Source: Mycobacterium sp. 852002-10029_SCH5224772
GTDB taxonomy: Bacteria > Actinomycetota > Actinomycetes > Mycobacteriales > Mycobacteriaceae
DNA: 64,000 bases
Assembly (NCBI RefSeq): GCF_001667315.1
Contig: NZ_LZHT01000084.1
Coordinates: 62,001 to 126,000 of the forward strand
Direction of reading: 5' to 3'
Shown piece by piece: positions 19,145 through 26,604 of the stretch. The first letter of the stretch is position 1; each line of letters starts with the position of its first letter. Both the position numbers and the translations under genes were made by a program. Under the pieces are notes generated by a model. The model made no database searches, had not been told where the DNA came from, and worked only from the letters and a program-made list of their open reading frames with translations.

Positions 19145-20191
19145 TCACTCCATCACGACGACCATCTTGCCGCCGGCTTCTCCGGCCTCCATCACCCGGT
19201 GTGCTTCATGAATCTCGTCGAAAGAAAAGACACGAGATGGTTTCGCGTCCAGCGTGCCGTCGGCGACCTGCCCGGCGATGTCCCGCAGAGGTACGTCGGA
19301 CAGTGGGAAGCTCGGCGCGCCGAACACAAAGCTGCCGAAGAAGTTCCAGTTCACACCGGACGCCATGCGCAGCAGGGGGTTGAAATCCCCAAGGGGCTCC
19401 AGTCCGCCCAGCCACCCGGCCAGACAGGCCGTGCCGCCGCGGCGCAGCATGTCCAGGGAGTCGAGGATGGTGCTGTTGCCGACGAGATCGAGGACGGCGT
19501 CAATCCGGCTGGTCTCGGGGAGATGGGCTGCCAGGTCGCGCCGCTCCAGCTCGACACGCGAAGCCCCGAGTTGCTCGAGCATCAGAAAGCGCCCGGTGCT
19601 GCGCGCAGTCGCGATGACTCGTGCGCCGGCCGCGACCGCCATCTTGAGTGCGGCCTGGCCAAGGGATGAGGTGGCGCCGCGCACCACCAGCGTCTGCCCG
19701 GCTTTGAGGTCCAGATTGCGGAAGAGGCATGTCCAGGCCACGGCGTAGGTTTCCGGCAATGCCGCCAACGCGGCCCACGGCAGCTCGGACTCGATGAGGG
19801 CGACGTTTGCCGCGCGCACGCGCGTGTATTGCGCATAGCTGCCGTTGATGGTTCGACCCAGGCCACCCATGAGCGCGGCCACCTTGGCGCCGACCGGGAA
19901 CTCACCGCCCGGGCATGAGTCGACGATGCCGACGCATTCGATGCCGCTCACTTCCGCGGCTTCGGCCCATTCACCTCGACGCATGTGCATCTCGGCGTGG
20001 TTGATCCCGAAACCCTTTACCGCGATGACGACTTCGCCGTCTTTCGGCAGCGGCTTGGGAATGTCCTGGTAAATGAGGCTGTCGAGCCCGCCGAAGCCCT
20101 TCAGGATGATCGCCCGCATGGTTTCCCCACCGGGCTGCTCACGTACGACAGCCGGCGCGGTCGGCAGCTGAGGTGAATCCGTGACGGACAT
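19145..20191 (-). CDS. Zinc-independent MDR oxidoreductase (quinone oxidoreductase-like)
   Basis: A 348-residue medium-chain dehydrogenase/reductase. The GroES-like half has INHAEMHMRRGE and an ECVGIVDSC segment without the zinc Cys cluster. The Rossmann half shows GATSSLGQAALKMAVAAG, the NADPH-binding motif of quinone oxidoreductases. The start is at the ATG at 20191 behind a strong AAGAGG; the frame before it is non-homologous and crosses the operator. First gene of a string of co-directional, mostly overlapping genes. A 32-bp perfect-arm palindrome lies just upstream, so repression by one of the adjacent TetR proteins is likely. Confidence 0.88.
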   Translation of the reverse strand: MSVTDSPQLPTAPAVVREQPGGETMRAIILKGFGGLDSLIYQDIPKPLPKDGEVVIAVKGFGINHAEMHMRRGEWAEAAEVSGIECVGIVDSCPGGEFPVGAKVAALMGGLGRTINGSYAQYTRVRAANVALIESELPWAALAALPETYAVAWTCLFRNLDLKAGQTLVVRGATSSLGQAALKMAVAAGARVIATARSTGRFLMLEQLGASRVELERRDLAAHLPETSRIDAVLDLVGNSTILDSLDMLRRGGTACLAGWLGGLEPLGDFNPLLRMASGVNWNFFGSFVFGAPSFPLSDVPLRDIAGQVADGTLDAKPSRVFSFDEIHEAHRVMEAGEAGGKMVVVME

Positions 20192-20243
20192 GGACTGCCT
20201 CTTTCGACATCGTTGGCAGCGCGAAGACGCCGGGTGGCCGTCG

Positions 20244-20275
20244 CATAATAATGGGCCAACTGACCCATTATTATG
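20244..20275. promoter_or_regulatory. Perfect inverted repeat (12-bp arms, 8-bp spacer), candidate TetR operator A
   Basis: CATAATAATGGG at 20244-20255 and its exact complement CCCATTATTATG at 20264-20275 flank 8 bp, giving a core TGGG-N8-CCCA. It lies 53 bp upstream of the quinone oxidoreductase start and touches the stop codon of the preceding tetR gene. The AT-rich arms and absence of a T-run argue for an operator rather than a terminator. Confidence 0.75.
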
Positions 20276-20984
20276 TTCGAACGCCCCCGCCATGTCCAGG
20301 GGAAGGCGGTTGTCGGGGTTTGCCCGGGCGCCGAGACGAACGGGGCCCACCCCTGCGGGACGGAGTCAAAACCCCGAACGAGCGCACATAGTCGACGGCG
20401 GCATTGACGGCGGCCCGCAGCGGCTGCGGATCCCCGGTGGCGTACGTGAGCAGGGCGCCGCCCTGATGCGCGGCAACGAGCGAAACGGCCAGATGCCGCG
20501 GATCGGCCTCCGGGCGCAGGTCACCACGGTCCCGCATCGCCTCGAGACCAGTGCGGAACAACTCGATCCATTGGTCGTATCCCGCAGCCAGGTCCTCGTG
20601 GATCTCGTCATCGGCCTCGATCAGCTCGCCGGCCAAGGACCCGTAGACGCAGCCTCCGACCCGGTACACGGGATCGATGTCGGATACGCAGGCATCGGCC
20701 CACGCCTGCAGCGCGTCAAGGCTGTCGAGGGCGTGGAACTTCGGTTGAGTATGGAAGTCCCGCACGCCGTTTCGGCGGGCCTGCACGACGTGGCGGGTCA
20801 GGTCGCGCTTGTCGTGGAAGTAGTGCGAGATCTGGGATCCGCCGACTTTGGCGGTGCGCCGCACCTGGTCGATGCTGGTGTTGGCGACTCCACGCTCGAA
20901 CATGAGCCGGGCGGCAACGTCGATGATGCGCGCGCGCGTCGCCATGCCCTTGCGGGTGAACAGCGAAGAGGGAGGTTCAGTCAC
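20271..20984 (-). CDS. TetR/AcrR family transcriptional regulator
   Basis: A 237-residue TetR repressor. An N-terminal helix-turn-helix domain (ARIIDVAARLMFERG ... VGGSQISHYF) is followed by a ligand domain with DPRHLAVSLVAAHQGG. The start is GTG at 20984 with AAGGCG upstream, 24 bp after the stop of the preceding tetR; the longer frame to 21137 overlaps that gene and is Arg-rich. The tail beyond about residue 205 is a disordered Arg/Pro/Gly stretch. It is a paralogue of the upstream TetR (matching RQLALVIITAHQGG), a tandem duplication. Likely controls the flanking TGGG-N8-CCCA sites; ligand unknown. Confidence 0.88.
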   Translation of the reverse strand: MTEPPSSLFTRKGMATRARIIDVAARLMFERGVANTSIDQVRRTAKVGGSQISHYFHDKRDLTRHVVQARRNGVRDFHTQPKFHALDSLDALQAWADACVSDIDPVYRVGGCVYGSLAGELIEADDEIHEDLAAGYDQWIELFRTGLEAMRDRGDLRPEADPRHLAVSLVAAHQGGALLTYATGDPQPLRAAVNAAVDYVRSFGVLTPSRRGGPRSSRRPGKPRQPPSPGHGGGVRT

Positions 20985-21007
20985 GTTGCGCCTTCGATAC
21001 GGACGGG

Positions 21008-21703
21008 TCAGCCGGCTTTCCGCCCGGGGCGGCGGCTCCGCGACCGGCGCGGTGGACGGGGTGCCCGTTCGGCGGCGTCGGTAGCGAACATGCGTAAGTA
21101 GTTCACCGCGAAGCGAATCGCATCGGCGTGCGGCCATTCCTCTTGATAGGTGAACGTCAAGATGCCACCTCCTTGATGCGCGGTGATGATCACCAACGCC
21201 AGCTGCCGTGGGTCGGCGTCCGAAACCAGCAACCCGTCATCTTTCATGCGCTGGATGGCCTCCTCCAACAGGCCGATCCACTGCGCGTAGCCGGCCGACA
21301 AGGCGTCGCGCGTAGCGCGGTCCGACTTTGCGAGCTGGCCGGCGAGCGCGTGATAAGTCGGCGTGCCGAAGTATCCGATGCGTCGCAGATAGCGCATGTT
21401 CAAGTCGATCCAGCGCTCGAAATCGTCAAACGAGCTCAGACTCCGAAGCGTGGGATGCCGGTGAAAGTCCACGACCACGTCGATTTGGCGTCGGATCACC
21501 GCCCGAATCAGCGCGCCCTTGTTGGCGAAATAGTGGGCGAGCTGCGAGCCGCTGACCGATGCGGCGCGGCGCACGTTCTCCATGTTGGACGCGGAGAGGC
21601 CTTCGGTGACTATCACCTGAGCGGCCGCCTGCACGATTCGATCTCGGGTGGCGCGCCCCTTGGCGGTCAACCGTTGTTCGTCACGAACATCGGGATGGGC
21701 CAT
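21008..21703 (-). CDS. TetR/AcrR family transcriptional regulator (paralogue)
   Basis: A 231-residue TetR regulator with the HTH at about residues 20-60 (RIVQAAAQVIVTEG ... VSGSQLAHYFANK). The ligand-binding C-terminal half contains DPRQLALVIITAHQGG, shared with the downstream paralogue. It ends in an Arg-rich tail. The ATG at 21703 is 33 bp from a TGGG-N8-CCCA palindrome (21737-21752), consistent with autoregulation. Two tandem TetR genes of the same subfamily suggest homologous binding specificities or heterodimerisation, which is inference. Confidence 0.9.
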   Translation of the reverse strand: MAHPDVRDEQRLTAKGRATRDRIVQAAAQVIVTEGLSASNMENVRRAASVSGSQLAHYFANKGALIRAVIRRQIDVVVDFHRHPTLRSLSSFDDFERWIDLNMRYLRRIGYFGTPTYHALAGQLAKSDRATRDALSAGYAQWIGLLEEAIQRMKDDGLLVSDADPRQLALVIITAHQGGGILTFTYQEEWPHADAIRFAVNYLRMFATDAAERAPRPPRRSRSRRPGRKAG

Positions 21704-21736
21704 CGCGACAGGCTAACCCGTGAGCGCAGCCATTTA

Positions 21737-21752
21737 TGGGATCTCCAGCCCA
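21737..21752. promoter_or_regulatory. TGGG-N8-CCCA palindrome, candidate TetR operator B
   Basis: TATGGG-atctccag-CCCATA spans 21735-21754, with the core at 21737-21752. It lies just upstream of the first tetR start (21703) and shares arm sequence and 8-bp spacing with operator A. Confidence 0.65.
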
Positions 21753-21800
21753 TACGACGGGATCGTCACGGTTGGGTGCCGCGCACCCCGCGGCCGGACA

Positions 21801-22670
21801 TCACGCCGCGGGCTGCGTGGCAAGAAAGTTCCGGATCAATGGAATGACGTCGTCGAGCGCGGACTCCAACAGAAAGTGCCCGCCGTCGAGCAGATGGATC
21901 TCGGCGTCGGGCAGGTCGTCGGCGAAAGCTTCGGCTCCGGCCGGTCCGAAAATTTCGTCGCCGCGGCCCCAGACCGCCAGCAATGGCACCCGGCTGGCCC
22001 GGAAGTATTCATGCAAGCGCGGGTATAGGGGGGCGTTGGTGGCGTAATCACGAAACAGCTTGAGCTGCACCAGGTCATTGCCGGGACGGGAGAGCAGCGC
22101 GTAGTCGTGACACCAGGATTCAGGATTGACCAGGGTCTCGTCGCCGACACCGGTCACGTACTGCCACCGGGTGGCGTCCAGGGTGAGGAACTGGCGCACC
22201 GGGGCCTCGGTATCGGCGGTGGGCTCACGCTGGTAAGCCTGTACGACCTTCCAGAAGCGCTCGACAAATCCCGCGTCATAGCCGTTGCCGTTCTGGGTGA
22301 TGATCGCGGTGATCGCCGAGGGGTCGCGCAGTGCCAGCCGCCAACCGATGGGCGCACCGTAGTCGTGGACGTACATGGCGTACTTGTCGACACCCAGGGT
22401 TTGCAGCAGGGCCGCCGTGAGGTCCGTCAGCGCGTCGAAGGTGTAGTCGAACTCCTCGACCGGTGGAGCGTCGGACAGCCCGAATCCGAGATGGTCCGGC
22501 GCGATGACGTGGTAACGGTCCGCCAGGGCCGGTACCAGATCGCGAAACATGTAGGAACTGGTGGGAAAGCCGTGCAACAGGAGCACCGCAGGAGCGTCCG
22601 GGTCGCCGGCTTTCCGGTAAAAGAGTCGATGGCCCTCGACCGTGGCGTATCGATGATGAACAGCCGGCAT
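21801..22670 (-). CDS. Alpha/beta hydrolase, epoxide hydrolase / haloalkane dehalogenase type
   Basis: A 289-residue alpha/beta hydrolase. The oxyanion strand LLLHGFPTSSYMFRDL is followed by the nucleophile elbow VHDYGAPIGW with Asp103 in place of Ser, as in epoxide hydrolases and haloalkane dehalogenases. The catalytic His is in GGHFLLES near the C terminus. The start is at the ATG at 22670 behind GAGGAAT; the frame upstream is spurious. Divergent from the MOSC-reductase fusion, with two TGGG-N8-CCCA sites between. Fits a detoxification regulon shared with the TetR genes next door. Confidence 0.9.
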   Translation of the reverse strand: MPAVHHRYATVEGHRLFYRKAGDPDAPAVLLLHGFPTSSYMFRDLVPALADRYHVIAPDHLGFGLSDAPPVEEFDYTFDALTDLTAALLQTLGVDKYAMYVHDYGAPIGWRLALRDPSAITAIITQNGNGYDAGFVERFWKVVQAYQREPTADTEAPVRQFLTLDATRWQYVTGVGDETLVNPESWCHDYALLSRPGNDLVQLKLFRDYATNAPLYPRLHEYFRASRVPLLAVWGRGDEIFGPAGAEAFADDLPDAEIHLLDGGHFLLESALDDVIPLIRNFLATQPAA

Positions 22671-22757
22671 GACATTCCTCCTGAGCCAACGCGATTCACA
22701 CGCGAGCGCCACGGCGGCGTCCGGCAAACGTTGACCCGATTCGCCCGATGAACCTTT

Positions 22758-22773
22758 TGGGTTGTGTGACCCA
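22758..22773. promoter_or_regulatory. TGGG-N8-CCCA palindrome, candidate TetR operator C
   Basis: TGGGTTGTGTGACCCA, 87 bp upstream of the hydrolase start. The last seven bases (TGACCCA) are identical to those of operator A at the same spacing. Confidence 0.55.
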
Positions 22774-22847
22774 GTATGCACCAAACCGACGTTCTGCAAC
22801 AGCCCGTGCATCCGACGTGTTGCCGTGCGGGTCGGGCTGCCATATTC

Positions 22848-22863
22848 TGGGCCAACCATCCCA
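22848..22863. promoter_or_regulatory. TGGG-N8-CCCA palindrome, candidate TetR operator D
   Basis: TGGGCCAACCATCCCA, 40 bp upstream of the MOSC-reductase fusion start. It shares the TGGGCCAAC half with operator A. Confidence 0.55.
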
Positions 22864-22903
22864 GTTGGACGACTGGTCCCATGGCGAGCTGGTTCGAGGT
22901 GAC

Positions 22904-24616
22904 ATGGCCGGCAGGCTTGTTTCGGTAAACGTGGGCATGCCCAAGAACGTCCAGTGGCGCGACAAAACCGTCTACACCGGCGTCTGGAAGACCCCGGTCG
23001 AGGGACCGGTCATGGTGCGTCGACTCAACGTCGACGGCGACGGGCAGGGCGACCTCGCCGGCCATGGCGGGGAACAACGCGCCGTGATGGTGTACCAGAG
23101 CGAGTCCTACGACTTCTGGAAGACGTACCTAGGCCGCACCGACCTGCGGCCGGGGCACTTCGGCGAAAACTTCACTGTCACCGGGCTTGCCGACGACGAC
23201 GTGTACATCGGTGACCGCTATCGCATCGGGAGCGCCGAGTTCGAGGTCACTCAGCCACGAGTCACGTGCTTTCGGGTCGGCCTTCGCCTCGACACGCCCG
23301 ACATGCCCAATCTGCTTGTTTCCCAGCGCCGTCCGGGGTTCTATTTCAGGGTCATCACCGAAGGCCGGGTGCGGGCCGGGGACGGCATCGTGCGGACCCG
23401 CCGGGGCCGTCACCAGCTCAGTGTCGCCGAGGTCGACGCGTTGCTCTACCTGCCGGACCGCAACGTCGAACGCCTGCGCGAGGCCATCGACATTCCGGCG
23501 CTGAGCCCGGGCTGGCAGCAGTCTTTTCACGACATGCTGGCCGTGCACGACGGCGGACCCGCAACCGCACCCCCCAGCGGAGTCGAGCCCGGATGGAAGG
23601 GATTTCGAAGCCTACGGGTCACCGAGATCTGCCGGGAGAGCCCACAAGTGCTGTCGATTCGACTGCAGGCCGACGACGGGGATCCGCTGCCGCCGGCGCT
23701 TCCCGGTCAATACCTCACGGTGAAGATTGCCGGCGCCGGCGATCCGGCGCCGCTGCGCAGCTACTCCCTGTCGGATGATTCGTCGGCCGGCCACTACCGC
23801 ATCAGTGTGAAGCGGGAGGATCACGGATTGGTGAGCCGCTGGCTGCACACCCACATCCAGCCGGGGATGGTGATAAGCGCGGCCGCCCCGCGCGGTGACT
23901 TCTATCTCACCGAGGACCGACGTCCCGTCGTGTTCTGTTCGGCCGGGATCGGGGTTACACCGGTGCTGGCGATGCTGCACGCGCTCTCGGCGGGCGGCAG
24001 CGGGCGTGACATCTGGTGGGTGCACACCGCTCGAAATCACGAAACCCAGGTATTTGCAGCCGAAGTCACAACCCTCGTCAAATCGCTGCCCCACTCGCAT
24101 CAGCAGGTTTTCTACACCGAAACACAGGGCCGTCTGAACCGAGACTCCTTTGCGGCGTTGGGGCTGCCGACCGACGCCGTCGTCTACCTCTGCGGGCCAA
24201 CACAATTCATGACGGACATCCGCGGATACCTGGTCGACATCGGGTTCGACCCCGCGTTGGTCCACACCGAACTGTTCGGGGCGCTACCCGCGATCAACCC
24301 CGGCGTCGTCGACACGGGGACGCACAATCCGCCCCATCCGCCCGGCGGGCTGCCGGGGACCGGGCCATCGATCACCTTCGCGCGCAGCGGGTTAACCGTC
24401 AACTGGTCGCCCGGCTACCGCAGCATCCTCGATCTCGCCGAAGCCTGCGATGTGCCGACCCGCTTCTCCTGCCGAAGCGGCGTCTGTCACCTGTGCGTCA
24501 CCGGGGTCGTCGCCGGGACGACCACTTACCTTCAGCAGCCGCTGGACCCGCCGGCGGGCGAGTCGGTGCTGATCTGTTCGGCGGCTCCCGAAACCGATGT
24601 GGTGCTGGACCTTTAG
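22904..24616 (+). CDS. MOSC - ferredoxin reductase - 2Fe-2S ferredoxin fusion oxidoreductase
   Basis: A 570-residue three-domain electron-transfer protein. Residues about 1-205 form a MOSC domain (YiiM-like: GDGQGDLAGHGGEQRAVMVY; the Cys in TQPRVTCFRVG could bind molybdenum cofactor or sulfur). Residues about 225-480 are a flavin/NAD(P)H reductase with the FAD motif RSYSLSD and the nucleotide motif FCSAGIGVTPVLAML. Residues about 490-570 are a plant-type ferredoxin with C523, C528, C531 and C558 as [2Fe-2S] ligands. The start ATG at 22904 follows GAGGTGAC. The architecture resembles YiiM-type reductases of N-hydroxylated compounds fused to their redox partner. It is convergent with the encapsulin gene. 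Confidence 0.92.
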   Translation: MAGRLVSVNVGMPKNVQWRDKTVYTGVWKTPVEGPVMVRRLNVDGDGQGDLAGHGGEQRAVMVYQSESYDFWKTYLGRTDLRPGHFGENFTVTGLADDDVYIGDRYRIGSAEFEVTQPRVTCFRVGLRLDTPDMPNLLVSQRRPGFYFRVITEGRVRAGDGIVRTRRGRHQLSVAEVDALLYLPDRNVERLREAIDIPALSPGWQQSFHDMLAVHDGGPATAPPSGVEPGWKGFRSLRVTEICRESPQVLSIRLQADDGDPLPPALPGQYLTVKIAGAGDPAPLRSYSLSDDSSAGHYRISVKREDHGLVSRWLHTHIQPGMVISAAAPRGDFYLTEDRRPVVFCSAGIGVTPVLAMLHALSAGGSGRDIWWVHTARNHETQVFAAEVTTLVKSLPHSHQQVFYTETQGRLNRDSFAALGLPTDAVVYLCGPTQFMTDIRGYLVDIGFDPALVHTELFGALPAINPGVVDTGTHNPPHPPGGLPGTGPSITFARSGLTVNWSPGYRSILDLAEACDVPTRFSCRSGVCHLCVTGVVAGTTTYLQQPLDPPAGESVLICSAAPETDVVLDL

Positions 24617-24645
24617 CGACGGTCTGGACGTTACGGCGTCTAGTC

Positions 24646-25443
24646 CTACGGGCTCAGCGGGACGGATGCCTCCGCGGTGTAGCACAGGAATGTCAGCGTC
24701 TCCTGCAGATACAGCTGCACGGTGTCGGCATCATGGCTGGTGTACCCGATCGTCACGTCGGTCCCCAGCTGCAGATCGAAGTCGCCGCCGCGGGTGGTCA
24801 GCACGAAGGCACCGTCGATCGCCGGCGCCCAGATGATGTCTCCGGGTACCAACCGGTCGATGTGTTCGAGGATCGGATATCCGTGTTGTGTGGTCTCGCT
24901 GACCTTCGTATAGACGTCGGCGGACAACAGCACCGAGTAGGGCCCGTCGACACCGGCCAGCCGAAGCTCGGAGATCGCCTGGGTGATGACGTCAGGAATC
25001 TCGCTGGGATCTGCCGGCAGGGTCAGCGACTTGTTCGAGCTGGCAGATCGGATGCCCTCGATCGACGCGGCGGCGTAGCCCTCGAAGATGGCCCGGTCTT
25101 CCACGAACGCCAGCTTCTTCGCGGCCACCTTGACCGGGTCCCAGTCGGAGTCGTTGGCGCCCCGCTCGACGTTGTCGATCTCGTACCGCGACAGGGTGAA
25201 CGGAACCCGCAGCCGCACAAGGGGTTTACTGTCCCGTAGATGGGCCTCCACACCCTCGGTGGGCGACGCGACGTCGGCGAGCCGGCCGGTGCTCACCGCG
25301 GCGGCGACAGGACCGCCGGGCTCGCTGACGTCGACAACCCGACGCCCGGCGATGTGGCGCTTGAATGTCCGGGTCGCCTCCAATTCGATTTCTTCCCAAG
25401 CGGCGTCGGTGACCGGTGCCAGCTCGCGGTAGAGGTTGTTCAT
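24646..25443 (-). CDS. Encapsulin (family 1 nanocompartment shell protein, Cfp29-like)
   Basis: A 265-residue shell protein with the HK97 capsid fold that self-assembles into a cytosolic nanocompartment. The N terminus MNNLYRELAPVTDAAWEEIE is the diagnostic encapsulin start, and E-loop and A-domain segments follow (GVEAHLRDSKPLVRLRVPF; PILEHIDRLVPGDIIWAPAIDGAFVLTTRGGD, in part). Its ATG overlaps the DyP peroxidase stop (ATGA), so shell and cargo are translationally coupled, cargo first, as for Rv0799c-Rv0798c. Unrelated in sequence to the phage capsid gene at 62 kb beyond the common fold. Confidence 0.97.
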   Translation of the reverse strand: MNNLYRELAPVTDAAWEEIELEATRTFKRHIAGRRVVDVSEPGGPVAAAVSTGRLADVASPTEGVEAHLRDSKPLVRLRVPFTLSRYEIDNVERGANDSDWDPVKVAAKKLAFVEDRAIFEGYAAASIEGIRSASSNKSLTLPADPSEIPDVITQAISELRLAGVDGPYSVLLSADVYTKVSETTQHGYPILEHIDRLVPGDIIWAPAIDGAFVLTTRGGDFDLQLGTDVTIGYTSHDADTVQLYLQETLTFLCYTAEASVPLSP

Positions 25444-26450
25444 GAAGTGGTTCCTTTCAGGCTGCCGATCGAAAGTGAGCCGTCCTGTGCAACAGACGTT
25501 TCCGCCACCGGCGCTGCTGGCAGGGGCGGGGGATCATCGAGAAAGTCGACGGTCGGGGAGAAGAACAGTCCGCCAGTAATTGCGGTGGAGAAGTCGAGGA
25601 TGCGGTCGGTGTTGCCCGGCGGGTCGCCGAAAAACATGTTGCGCAGCATCTGTTCGGTGACTTGCGGTGTGCGCGAATAGCCGATGAAGTACGTGCCGTA
25701 TTCGCCCTTGCCGAGCTCGCCGAACGGCATGTTGTGCCGCACAATTTTCAGTTCGGTGCCGTCGTCGTCGGTGATGACGTTGAGGGCGATGTGGGAATCA
25801 TCCGGCTTGACGTCGTCATCGAGCTCGATGTCTTCCAGCTTGGTGCGGCCGATCACCCGCTCCTGCGCGGTGACGGATATCGCGTTCCACGACGACATGT
25901 CGTGCAGGTACTTCTGCACGTGTACATAGCACGACCCGGCGAAGTCGGGGTCCTCGTCGCCGATCGCGGTGGCGCTGACGGCCAGGGGGCCGTCCGGGTT
26001 CTCGGTGCCGTCGACGAATCCGAGCAAGTCGCGGTTGTCGAAATACCGGAACCCGTGCACCTCGTCGACCACGGTGACCGCACCGGCCATCGATTTCAGG
26101 ATCCGGTCGGCCAGTTCGAAACAGACATCCAAACTCTCGGCCCGGACGTGGAACAACAGATCCCCGGGTGTGGCGGGAGCACGGTGCCGCGGGCCCTCCA
26201 GCTCGACGAACCGATGCAGTTCGGCGGGGCGCGGCCCGGAAAACAAACGGTCCCAGGCATCCGAGCCGACGGAGGCGATCGCCGACAACCGTTTCTGCGG
26301 CTCGCGGAAGCCGATCGCGCGCACCAGCCCGGAAACGTCCTGCAGCGCGTCGTGCACCGTCGCCTCGCCGCCATCGTCGATGGTCACCACGAGGAAGATC
26401 GCCGCGGGCGTCAGCGGCGCGAGGACGGGTTGCGGCTGGACGGGGGGCAC
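25440..26450 (-). CDS. DyP-type heme peroxidase, encapsulin cargo
   Basis: A 336-residue dye-decolorizing peroxidase. The GxxDG heme/peroxide motif reads LLGFVDGTENPDGP; a second conserved block is DDDVKPDDSHIALN with the proximal heme His; the distal Arg lies in a later FIGYSRTP segment. The C-terminal LSIGSLKG near the end matches the encapsulin cargo-loading peptide, so it is packaged into the shell encoded next. The start is GTG at 26450 (VPPVQPQ). Longer frames run back through the 57-bp tandem repeats and give a repetitive, non-homologous extension. TAGGGT lies 7 nt upstream of this GTG and there is no Shine-Dalgarno, which suggests a leaderless transcript. Confidence 0.94.
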   Translation of the reverse strand: MPPVQPQPVLAPLTPAAIFLVVTIDDGGEATVHDALQDVSGLVRAIGFREPQKRLSAIASVGSDAWDRLFSGPRPAELHRFVELEGPRHRAPATPGDLLFHVRAESLDVCFELADRILKSMAGAVTVVDEVHGFRYFDNRDLLGFVDGTENPDGPLAVSATAIGDEDPDFAGSCYVHVQKYLHDMSSWNAISVTAQERVIGRTKLEDIELDDDVKPDDSHIALNVITDDDGTELKIVRHNMPFGELGKGEYGTYFIGYSRTPQVTEQMLRNMFFGDPPGNTDRILDFSTAITGGLFFSPTVDFLDDPPPLPAAPVAETSVAQDGSLSIGSLKGTTS

Positions 26451-26457
26451 TCTGGTG

Positions 26458-26463
26458 ACCCTA
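26458..26463 (-). promoter_or_regulatory. Candidate -10 element (TAGGGT) for leaderless DyP-encapsulin operon
   Basis: TAGGGT on the minus strand ends 7 nt before the DyP GTG, the geometry of mycobacterial leaderless promoters, in which TANNNT lies about 7 nt before a start codon that is also the transcription start. It overlaps the boundary of the 57-bp repeats. Another TAGGGT occurs at the distal repeat edge near 26573-26578. Confidence 0.5.
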
Positions 26464-26577
26464 GCGTGGCGACGGCGAGCGCCGGAAGCGGCGCGAGTAA
26501 GGAGCGCGCGATCGACCCCTGCGTGGCGACGGCGAGCGCCGGAAGCGGCGCGAGTAAGGAGCGCGCCATCGACCCTA
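26464..26577. repeat. 57-bp tandem repeat, two copies (MIRU/VNTR-like)
   Basis: Two copies with a 57-bp period (26464-26520 and 26521-26577), nearly identical over GACGGCGAGCGCCGGAAGCG and the following GCGCGAGTAAGGAGCGCGC. A few bases of a third copy follow. They fill most of the space between the divergent DyP and aminopeptidase starts. The period and the GACG...GAGG/AAGGAG...GATCGAC layout resemble the repeats at 48893-49063. Confidence 0.85.
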
Positions 26578-26604
26578 GCGTGAAGGCCGCGGCGGCGGAC
26601 AGCC

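Noticed and set aside
20244..20275. Rho-independent terminator after the second tetR
   Set aside because: AT-rich arms, no T-run, and sequence shared with three promoter-proximal sites point to an operator.
24646..25443. Second prophage capsid gene
   Set aside because: N terminus, length and coupling to a DyP peroxidase with a targeting peptide identify encapsulin; no phage genes are nearby.
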